NCBI GenBank assembly: GCA_031263625.1
Contig: JAISFK010000039.1
Coordinates: 1-7,146 of the forward strand
DNA from: Clostridiales bacterium
GTDB taxonomy: Bacteria; Bacillota; Clostridia; WRLR01
Direction of reading: 5' to 3'
Length of the DNA: 7,146 bases
The notes beneath the pieces are model-generated. The model had not been told where the DNA came from. It saw only the letters and a program-made list of their open reading frames with translations, and made no database searches. Below are positions 1 through 4,836 of the stretch, piece after piece; within the stretch, counting starts at the first letter, position 1; each line of letters opens with the position of its first letter. Both the position numbers and the translations under genes were made by a program.

Positions 1-65
1 TTATACCTATATATTAACATAAATTGAATTATATGTCAATACGCTATGCCGATTATTACGAGCGC

Positions 66-104
66 CAAATTATTTTCCAAATGGAAAATAATTTGTATTT
101 TCCA
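66..104. promoter_or_regulatory. Candidate operator: perfect 14-bp-arm palindrome plus a third half-site
   Basis: Bases 66-79 and 82-95 are exact reverse complements around a 2-base centre. The core TATTTTCCA (71-79) pairs with TGGAAAATA (82-90) and occurs a third time, in direct orientation, at 96-104. The palindrome ends inside the -35 of the predicted ATPase promoter and the third half-site lies in the promoter spacer. A dimeric repressor bound here would block RNA polymerase. The symmetry and overlap are visible in the sequence; the regulator and its action are inferred. It could instead be the end of a small palindromic element. Confidence 0.5.
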
Positions 105-121
105 TAACTTTCTGTTATACT
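93..121 (+). promoter_or_regulatory. Extended -10 promoter for the ATPase gene
   Basis: TTGTAT (93-98) and TATACT (116-121) are 17 bases apart, and TG at 113-114 makes an extended -10. The -10 matches 5 of 6 consensus bases; the -35 is weak, as is usual for extended -10 promoters. Transcription would start near 128 and give a leader of about 115 bases containing the stem-loop at 141-159. Confidence 0.55.
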
Positions 122-177
122 CGTGTTCGATTGGGAATTTCGACCGCAATTTGCGGTCGGACAGAGGAAACGAGTAT
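115..177. repeat. Dispersed stem-loop repeat, copy 1
   Basis: This copy matches the one beginning at 1937 in parts and spacing. Both have TTATACTCGTG, two variable bases, CGATT, eight mostly variable bases, then a CGACCGC...GCGGTCGG inverted repeat followed by ACA. The match fades over GA-rich sequence ending in AGTAT near 177. Here the stem is CGACCGCA (141-148) with TGCGGTCG (152-159). No T-run follows, so a simple intrinsic terminator is unlikely. It lies between the ATPase promoter and the ATPase start, so it is transcribed as part of the leader. Confidence 0.6.
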
Positions 178-242
178 TACTGACTCGCGTTAATGGAAAA
201 TTCAAATGCTCGTCAGTATTGCTGTCCGCGAGGTGTTTTTTG

Positions 243-1454
243 ATGGCCAAACTGATTCCGCGCCCACATTTTCTGGGAAACTTGATTAAATTCCGCGACG
301 TTGACGTAATCAAGGTCGTAACAGGCGTGAGGCGCTGCGGCAAATCAACTTTATTCGATTTGTACATTGAATACCTGAAGGCGCATGGCGTTGACGAAAG
401 CCAAATCATTCACGTCAACCTTGAAGATGTCAGCATGGAACATTTGCATGACTACAAAGCTCTGCACGAATTTTTGCTTTCCAAGCTCCAAAAGGGCAGG
501 ATGACCTACATCCTCATTGACGAAGCGGGCCGCTGCGCGGGGTTTGAAAAAGCTGTTGACAGCATCTACGTCAAGAAAGGCACGGATGTCTATATAACCG
601 GCTCCAACGCCGATTTGCTGTCGGGGGAGCTTGCCACGCTACTTTCAGGGCGCTATGTGGAGATCAAGATGCTGCCGTTTTCGTTCGCGGAATTTTGCGC
701 GGCGAGCGAGAACGGCGGCAAAGCCACGGATAAAAATCAGGCGTTTATGACCTACTTGAATACAGGCGGCTTCCCTGTCGTGGCGACTCAGCTTGGGAGC
801 GACATGGAGCTTTCCGACCAATATCTGGATGGCATCTACAACACCATCATCGTCAAAGACGTTGTCGCCCGCAAGGGCGTGAGCGACGTCGGCTTGCTTA
901 AAAACATAGTCAAATACCTTTGCGGCAATGTGGGCAGCCCTGTTTCAACCGCCAACATTACCAGCTATATCAACAATTCCGGCAGAAAGATCACGCAGAA
1001 GACGGTTGACAAATACGTCCAGGCCCTGACTGACAGCTTTTTGTTCTACAGCGTGGAGCGGTATAATATCAAAGGGAAAAACTTGCTCAAAACTCTCGGC
1101 AAATACTATATCGTTGACACCGGTTTGCGCAATCAGCTGCTTTCCGCGTCAAGCGCCGATGTCGGCCACCAGATTGAGAACATTGCGTATCTGGAATTGC
1201 TCCGCCGCGGCTACCGCGTGAACGTCGGCAAGCTTGGCGAGAGGGAGATTGATTTCGTCGCGACAAGGCAAAACGCGAAAGAATACTACCAGGTGTCCGC
1301 GTCCGTCCTCGACGAGGCGGTCAGAGAGCGCGAACTCGCCCCGCTCCTTAAAGTCAGCGACAACTACCCGAAATATCTTCTGACGCTGGATTTTATTGCC
1401 GGGGATTACGAAGGCATAAAGCAGGTCAACTTAATTGATTGGCTGCTGGCGTGA
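243..1454 (+). CDS. AAA_14/DUF4143 family ATPase with PD-(D/E)XK-like C-terminus
   Basis: This 403-aa cytoplasmic protein belongs to the AAA_14 (ATPase) plus DUF4143 family, which is common and often multicopy in gut bacteria and has no settled cellular role. The N-terminal half has Walker A GVRRCGKST (residues 28-36), Walker B YILIDEA (89-95), the TGSN sensor region (119-122) and LSGRYVEI with a likely arginine finger at R137. The DUF4143 half ends in a nuclease-like fold with HQIEN (309-313), EIDF (335-338) and YYQVS (348-352). The usual nuclease Lys is a Gln, so cleavage activity is doubtful. Bases after Walker B read EAGRC rather than the commoner EIQ. I start at ATG 243, which has AGGTG 7 bases upstream. 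A GTG at 123 in the same frame would translate the dispersed repeat and adds no family sequence. The stop codon lies in the first unit of the 11-bp tandem array. Base composition is more AT-rich than the topoisomerase genes. Confidence 0.9.
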   Translation: MAKLIPRPHFLGNLIKFRDVDVIKVVTGVRRCGKSTLFDLYIEYLKAHGVDESQIIHVNLEDVSMEHLHDYKALHEFLLSKLQKGRMTYILIDEAGRCAGFEKAVDSIYVKKGTDVYITGSNADLLSGELATLLSGRYVEIKMLPFSFAEFCAASENGGKATDKNQAFMTYLNTGGFPVVATQLGSDMELSDQYLDGIYNTIIVKDVVARKGVSDVGLLKNIVKYLCGNVGSPVSTANITSYINNSGRKITQKTVDKYVQALTDSFLFYSVERYNIKGKNLLKTLGKYYIVDTGLRNQLLSASSADVGHQIENIAYLELLRRGYRVNVGKLGEREIDFVATRQNAKEYYQVSASVLDEAVRERELAPLLKVSDNYPKYLLTLDFIAGDYEGIKQVNLIDWLLA

Positions 1455-1528
1455 ATACGGCGTAAATACGGCGTGAATACGGCGCAAATATGGCATGAAT
1501 ATGGCGCAAATATGGCGTGAATACGGGC
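1452..1528. repeat. Seven 11-bp tandem repeats beginning at the ATPase stop codon
   Basis: Seven successive 11-base units fit the pattern yRAATAyGGCG, for example TGAATACGGCG, TAAATACGGCG and CAAATATGGCG. Odd units begin TGAATA; even units begin TAAATA or CAAATA, so there is a 22-bp higher-order period. Unit 1 supplies the TGA stop of the ATPase. An 11-bp period is close to one helical turn, so every unit presents the same DNA face. It may be an iteron-like binding array or only slippage-expanded sequence. Confidence 0.85.
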
Positions 1529-1617
1529 ATTGTGCGCTATCGGTTACGGGAATGGGCAGCCTTGCCGTTGTGGAGTGGAGATTGAGCGCACCTGAAAAGC
1601 CGCTTGACAAAGACGTA

Positions 1618-1645
1618 TTGCATATGATAGGTTTATACGTATAAA
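1618..1645 (+). promoter_or_regulatory. Candidate promoter of the antitoxin-like gene
   Basis: TTGCAT (1618-1623) and TATAAA (1640-1645) are 16 bases apart. A perfect TTGACA lies nearby at 1604-1609, but the only good -10 matches sit 13 bases (TATGAT, 1623-1628) or more than 20 bases from it. A promoter in this segment is likely; the exact pairing is not certain. Initiation would fall near 1652 and give a leader of about 50 bases. Confidence 0.4.
1632..1645. promoter_or_regulatory. Perfect palindrome TTTATACGTATAAA, candidate autoregulatory operator
   Basis: This 14-bp sequence is its own reverse complement and covers the predicted -10 of the antitoxin-like gene. Ribbon-helix-helix antitoxins commonly repress their own promoter through such palindromes. 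The symmetry is seen directly; binding by the product of the following gene is inferred. Confidence 0.5.
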
Positions 1646-1702
1646 GAGCGAGTTGAAGGAGCGCGAACTGAAACTGAAGCCGAAAAAGGAACGGTCGCAA
1701 TT

Positions 1703-1948
1703 ATGGACACGAAGCTAACCTTAAAGCTTGATCAAGCGGCTATAAAAGCCGCAAAAAAATACGCAAAAATTAATAAGCGCAGCCTGTCCAAATTGGTGGA
1801 AGACTATTTTAAAAACTTGTCGTCAGAAGACGTTCAGAGAGAAGAATACCCCGCGCTGATTAAAAAATTAAGCGGAATAGTGTCCGAAGCCGATCTGGAA
1901 AAGCTATCTGAACGCGATGAAATGGCAAAATACATTTTATACTCGTGA
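1703..1948 (+). CDS. DUF6364-like ribbon-helix-helix antitoxin, now without an intact toxin
   Basis: This 81-aa basic protein begins with a strand (DTKLTLKLD, residues 2-10) followed by helices (AAIKAAKKYAKINKRSLSKLVEDYFKNL region, 12-39), the pattern of VapB-type and DUF6364 antitoxins. Residues 52-77 (KKLSGIVS... to YIL) resemble the toxin-binding tail of the class that pairs with PIN toxins. In an intact system the protein would bind the PIN RNase and repress its own operon. AAAGGA (1685-1690) is a 12-base-spaced ribosome site for ATG 1703. The expected toxin gene does not follow. The last codons and TGA stop fall inside dispersed repeat copy 2, so the native C-terminus may have lost a few residues. 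The coding sequence is AT-rich. Family assignment is by sequence pattern only. Confidence 0.75.
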   Translation: MDTKLTLKLDQAAIKAAKKYAKINKRSLSKLVEDYFKNLSSEDVQREEYPALIKKLSGIVSEADLEKLSERDEMAKYILYS

Positions 1949-1999
1949 GCGATTTTATATACCGACCGCAAATGCGGTCGGACATGAGAATAGTATGAG
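1937..1999. repeat. Dispersed stem-loop repeat, copy 2
   Basis: This is the second copy of the element at 115-177, with TTATACTCGTG at 1937-1947, CGATT at 1950-1954 and the stem CCGACCGC (1962-1969) with GCGGTCGG (1974-1981) around a 4-base loop. Internal spacing equals copy 1 except for one base in the loop. It begins inside the antitoxin gene and gives that gene its stop codon. No T-run follows the stem. Confidence 0.65.
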
Positions 2000-2003
2000 T
2001 TGC

Positions 2004-2106
2004 CAACTTACGAGTTTGCAACTTGCGAGTTTGGCTAAGCGCTCTAGCCCTTGCCGCTTCCAAAATTGGTTTTTGTGGTTTTGCGCTTCGGCAACTTTCG
2101 AGCTTG
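2004..2106. repeat. Three copies of a 15-bp repeat
   Basis: CAACTTACGAGTTTG (2004-2018) is followed directly by CAACTTGCGAGTTTG (2019-2033), with one difference. A third form, CAACTTTCGAGCTTG, lies at 2092-2106. Between the second and third copies I see only non-coding, T/G-rich sequence. Flanking GCCAA (2002-2006) and TTGGC (2031-2035) could close a hairpin around the tandem pair. Confidence 0.6.
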
Positions 2107-2132
2107 AAAAATGAGCAAAACACATGTATGAT
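2104..2132 (+). promoter_or_regulatory. Strong candidate promoter facing the topoisomerase genes
   Basis: TTGAAA (2104-2109) and TATGAT (2127-2132) are separated by 17 bases; each box matches 5 of 6 consensus bases. Initiation would be near 2139, leaving a leader of about 185-190 bases before the GyrB-like start. AGGGAG (2141-2146) then precedes an ATG at 2153 that opens only a three-codon frame (Met-Ser-His-stop). The promoter begins just upstream of the toxin remnant and its -10 lies inside it, so it may be accidental. Confidence 0.5.
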
Positions 2133-2207
2133 AGTATGCAAGGGAGACGGAAATGTCACATTAGCGCTCAGGTTTTGCAAGAATTTTGTAACGTAGCGCT
2201 CAAATAA
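2115..2207 (+). pseudogene. Remnant of a PIN-domain (VapC-like) toxin gene
   Basis: One frame reads AKHMYDSMQGRRK followed by CHISAQVLQEFCNVALK and a TAA stop. The ISxQVLQEFxNV segment is the characteristic stretch of PIN-domain toxins (COG5573-like) that carries the second conserved acidic residue of the active site. A TGA (2112-2114) precedes the fragment. I found no N-terminal DTN motif in any forward frame from 1949 to 2114, and the C-terminal two thirds is missing too, so no active RNase can be made. It lies downstream of the antitoxin gene on the same strand, where the toxin of this pair is expected. The match is from memory of the family; the fragment is short, so some chance of coincidence remains. 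Confidence 0.6.
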
Positions 2208-2322
2208 TAGCACTCCAAGAATTGACACGACTCCAGAATAAATCCAGGACAGGCCCGAAGGCCGGAATAGCGGCGGCTTGCGCCTGGAGCGGCAATACAA
2301 AAGACTGAAGAACGGCAGGGTT

Positions 2323-4743
2323 ATGATCAATATGAACAGCGGCGGGAACAACAGCGGGATCGGCAACAGTAGCAACAGCGGCAACAGTGGCGGCATCGGC
2401 GGCATCGGCGGCATCGGCGGCATCGGCGCAACGGGCGGGCGCGGCGGCAACGGGAGCGGTGGCGCTGGCATTACAGGCGGGCGCGGCGGCAACAGAAGCG
2501 GCGGCGCTGGAGTTGCGGGCGGGCGCCAGGGCAGCGCGAGCGGCGCGTATGGCAACGACAGCATAACCTCGCTCAAGGGGGCTGACAGGGTCAGGCTGAG
2601 GCCGGGCGTCATCTTCGGCTCGGACGGCCTGGAGGGATGCGAGCACTCCATATTCGAGATACTGTCCAATTCCATAGACGAGGCCCGCGAGGGCCACGGC
2701 AGCGTCATCGACGTGTACAGGTACACGGACGGCTCCGTCAAGGTCAGGGACTACGGCCGCGGCATACCGCTGGACTACAACCAGCGCGAGGGGCGCTACA
2801 ACTGGGAGCTCGTGTACTGCGAGCTGTACGCCGGCGGCAAGTACAACAACAACGACGCCTCAAACAACTACGAGTTCAGCCTGGGCCTGAACGGGCTGGG
2901 CTCCTGCGCCACGCAGTACAGCTCGGAGTTCTTCGACGTCACGGTGTTCCGGGACGGCTATCGGTACGACTTGCATTTTGAAAAGGGCGACGTGGCCGGC
3001 GAGCTGAAAAAGCGGAAGATCAGCAGCCAGGACATGGCGCTCGCGGGGCGGGACGAGATGGCGGCGCTCGCGGGCCGGGCGCCCGCCGGAGCCGGCAACG
3101 CGCAAACGGCCGCCGCAGGCGGCCAGACGCCAGCGAGCACAGGCGCAGCAGGCGACGGCTCGCAAGCCGCAACGCCCGCCGTCCCCAGCGGCCCCAGCGG
3201 CCCCGGCGGCTCGCCCGCAGGCGCGCCGTCCGGCGTGACAGCAACCGCAACAGCTGGCGCGCCCACAGGCGCGCCGGTCGGCACTATCCAGCACTGGCGC
3301 CCCGACATCGAGGTGTTCACGGACATCGGCGTGCCGCTCGAGTTTTACCAGAACACGCTGAAAAAGCAGGCTGTCGTGAACGCCGGGCTGACGTTCAGGC
3401 TGTTCGACGAGGAGTCGGGCGAGGCTTTCTCCTACTGCTACCCCGACGGGATAGCGGGCTACCTCGGCGAAATGAGCGGCGGGGCGCTCACGCCCGTCCA
3501 GTATTTTGAAACGTCCGCGCGGGGCCGCGACCGCGAGGACAAGCCGGAGTACCGGCTTCGCATGCAGATCGCTTTCTGCTTCTGCAACGACGGCAGCCTG
3601 CTCGAATACTACCACAACTCGAGCTTTTTGGAGCACGGCGGCTCGCCCGACAAGGCCGTGAGGGCGGCTTTTTCGTTCGAGCTCGACAAGTGCCTGCGCC
3701 AGCGCGGCAAATACACGAAGGACGAGGCCAAGATCGCCTTTTCCGACATACAGGACAGCCTCGCGCTCGTGATCAACTCGTTCTCGACCGAAACGAGCTA
3801 CGAGAACCAGACGAAAAAGGCCATAACGAACAAGTTCATCCAGGAGGCCATGACGGACTACCTGAAGCACCAGCTGGAGGTCTATCTGATCGAGAACAAG
3901 GCCGACAGCGACAGGATTCTGGACCAGGTGCTGCTGAACAAGCGCAGCCGCGAAACGGCGGAAAAGGCGCGGATCAACATCCGCAAAAAGCTCAGCGGCG
4001 GCCTCGACATGGCGAACAGGGTCAAGAAGTTCGTGGACTGCCGCTCGAAGGACGTGGACAGGCGCGAGATATACATCGTCGAGGGCGACTCGGCGCTCGG
4101 CTCGTGCAAGCTCGGCAGGGACGCGGAGTTCCAGGCGATCATGCCCCTGCGCGGGAAGATCCTGAACTGCCTGAAGGCGGACATCGACAGCATATTCAAG
4201 AACGACGTCATAACGGACCTGTTGCGCGTGCTGGGCTGCGGCGTCGAGATAAAAGCCAGGCACGCCAAGGATCTGGTGAGCTTTGACCTCGCAAACCTGC
4301 GCTGGGACAAGATCATCATATGCACGGACGCCGACGTGGACGGCTTCCATATACGCACGCAGGTGCTGACGATGCTGTACAGGCTCACGCCCACGCTGAT
4401 CGGCGCCGGCAAGGTGTTCATCGCGGAGTCGCCGCTGTACGAGATAACGGCGAAAAACAGGACGATCTTCGCGTATGACGACAGGGAGAAGGCCAAGATC
4501 CTGTCCGGGCTCGGCGGCAAGTACACGATACAGCGCTCCAAGGGGCTTGGCGAGAACGAGCCGGAAATGATGTGGGAGACGACGATGAACCCGGAAACGC
4601 GGCGGCTCATAAAGATCGTGCCGTCGGACATGCGCATGACGGAGCAGTATTTCGACATGCTGCTGGGCGACAATTTGCAGGGCCGGAAGGACTTTATCGA
4701 GAAGAACGGCTCCATGTACATAGACCAGTCGGAGCTCGCGTGA
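2323..4743 (+). CDS. GyrB/ParE-like subunit of a divergent type IIA topoisomerase
   Basis: This is the ATPase and TOPRIM subunit that should pair with the following GyrA-like protein to pass one DNA duplex through another. The GHKL ATPase has the catalytic Glu (codon 2656) and Mg-binding Asn (2668) in FEILSNSIDEA, DYGRGIP (from 2749), GLNGLG (2884-2901) and the QTK loop (3808-3816). TOPRIM has EGDSA (4081-4095) and DADVDG (4327-4344), then KGLGE (4540-4554). The sequence from VIFGSDGLEGCEH onward matches the extra GyrB-like family of Clostridia; the usual GGTHEEG motif reads GGSPDKA. Two additions are unusual: a Gly/Ser/Asn-rich tail of about 75-90 residues before YGNDSITSLKGADRV, and an Ala/Gly/Pro/Ser/Thr-rich insert (about 3043-3279) in the ATPase domain. 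At 806 aa it is therefore much longer than its core. The start is unclear: ATG 2323, ATG 2332 (AGGG 11 bases upstream) or TTG 2278 are in frame, and no later ATG, GTG or TTG precedes the ATPase domain, so the tail is coding. I give no symbol because the role (gyrase, Topo IV or third enzyme) cannot be decided here. Confidence 0.92.
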   Translation: MINMNSGGNNSGIGNSSNSGNSGGIGGIGGIGGIGATGGRGGNGSGGAGITGGRGGNRSGGAGVAGGRQGSASGAYGNDSITSLKGADRVRLRPGVIFGSDGLEGCEHSIFEILSNSIDEAREGHGSVIDVYRYTDGSVKVRDYGRGIPLDYNQREGRYNWELVYCELYAGGKYNNNDASNNYEFSLGLNGLGSCATQYSSEFFDVTVFRDGYRYDLHFEKGDVAGELKKRKISSQDMALAGRDEMAALAGRAPAGAGNAQTAAAGGQTPASTGAAGDGSQAATPAVPSGPSGPGGSPAGAPSGVTATATAGAPTGAPVGTIQHWRPDIEVFTDIGVPLEFYQNTLKKQAVVNAGLTFRLFDEESGEAFSYCYPDGIAGYLGEMSGGALTPVQYFETSARGRDREDKPEYRLRMQIAFCFCNDGSLLEYYHNSSFLEHGGSPDKAVRAAFSFELDKCLRQRGKYTKDEAKIAFSDIQDSLALVINSFSTETSYENQTKKAITNKFIQEAMTDYLKHQLEVYLIENKADSDRILDQVLLNKRSRETAEKARINIRKKLSGGLDMANRVKKFVDCRSKDVDRREIYIVEGDSALGSCKLGRDAEFQAIMPLRGKILNCLKADIDSIFKNDVITDLLRVLGCGVEIKARHAKDLVSFDLANLRWDKIIICTDADVDGFHIRTQVLTMLYRLTPTLIGAGKVFIAESPLYEITAKNRTIFAYDDREKAKILSGLGGKYTIQRSKGLGENEPEMMWETTMNPETRRLIKIVPSDMRMTEQYFDMLLGDNLQGRKDFIEKNGSMYIDQSELA
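2389..2424. repeat. Four perfect 9-bp units GGCGGCATC
   Basis: Four exact head-to-tail copies encode Gly-Gly-Ile four times in the N-terminal tail of the GyrB-like protein. Units of 9 bp can change number without shifting the frame, so copy number may vary between strains. Confidence 0.9.
2434..2553. repeat. 42-bp in-frame repeat, two full copies and one partial
   Basis: Units at 2434-2475 and 2476-2517 encode GGRGGNGSGGAGIT and GGRGGNRSGGAGVA. A third, diverged and shorter unit (2518-2553) encodes GGRQGSASGAYG and runs into the conserved ATPase sequence. Arg residues spaced among Gly resemble RGG-type, nucleic-acid-binding disordered segments, though that function is only a possibility. Confidence 0.85.
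3036..3279. repeat. Repeat-built low-complexity insert within the GyrB-like gene
   Basis: GGCGCTCGCGGG occurs at 3036-3047 and again 27 bases later (3063-3074), in frame. CCCCAGCGG is repeated at 3183-3191 and 3192-3200, with a variant at 3201-3209. The 8-bp palindrome GGCGCGCC occurs three times, at 3220-3227, 3256-3263 and 3268-3275. The encoded segment is almost wholly Ala, Gly, Pro, Ser and Thr and separates HFEKGDVAGELKKRK from GTIQHWRPDIEVF, which are adjacent in relatives. Confidence 0.8.
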
Positions 4744-4760
4744 CCAGTCGGAGCTCGCGT
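4723..4760. repeat. Perfect 19-bp tandem duplication across the stop codon of the GyrB-like gene
   Basis: GACCAGTCGGAGCTCGCGT at 4723-4741 is repeated exactly at 4742-4760. The stop TGA (4741-4743) spans the junction, and a second TGA follows the second copy (4760-4762) in another frame. The protein is therefore unchanged, and the duplication only lengthens the gap to the next gene. Exact identity suggests a recent event. Confidence 0.95.
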
Positions 4761-4826
4761 GAGCGGCAATGCGGCTGCGGCCGCGCGCTCGCCCGCCGGC
4801 TGGGCCGCATGGCGATAAACTGAAAT

Positions 4827-4833
4827 GGAGGGG
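4827..4833 (+). promoter_or_regulatory. Shine-Dalgarno GGAGGGG deciding the start of the GyrA-like gene
   Basis: The GGAGG core (4827-4831) ends 5 bases before the in-frame TTG at 4837, a good spacing. The ATG at 4825 overlaps this site and has no purine-rich ribosome site upstream of its own. TTG is therefore the better start, though use of ATG 4825 is not excluded. Confidence 0.6.
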
Positions 4834-4836
4834 CGC

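Noticed and set aside
141..159. Stem-loops at 141-159 and 1962-1981 as intrinsic terminators
   Set aside because: Neither is followed by a T-run, and the first lies just after a promoter and before the gene it would serve.
123..242. In-frame extension of the ATPase from a GTG at 123
   Set aside because: It would translate the dispersed repeat and lie at the predicted transcription start. ATG 243 has its own ribosome site, and family similarity starts right after it.
1431..1700. Minus-strand frame across the 11-bp array
   Set aside because: Its periodic peptide is just the translation of the tandem repeat, with no start signal.
1653..1718. Short frame from TTG 1653 reading LKERELKLKPKKERSQ
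   Set aside because: It has no clear ribosome site and overlaps the antitoxin start in another frame. Its charged composition follows from purine-rich leader sequence.
1917..2114. Plus-strand frame of 65 codons overlapping the antitoxin end
   Set aside because: It runs through both repeats, has no ribosome site and no family resemblance. It only happens to be in frame with the toxin remnant beyond its stop.
2222..2227. Perfect TTGACA as -35 for the topoisomerase genes
   Set aside because: No acceptable -10 is found 15-19 bases downstream; the nearest AT-rich stretch is only 9 bases away.
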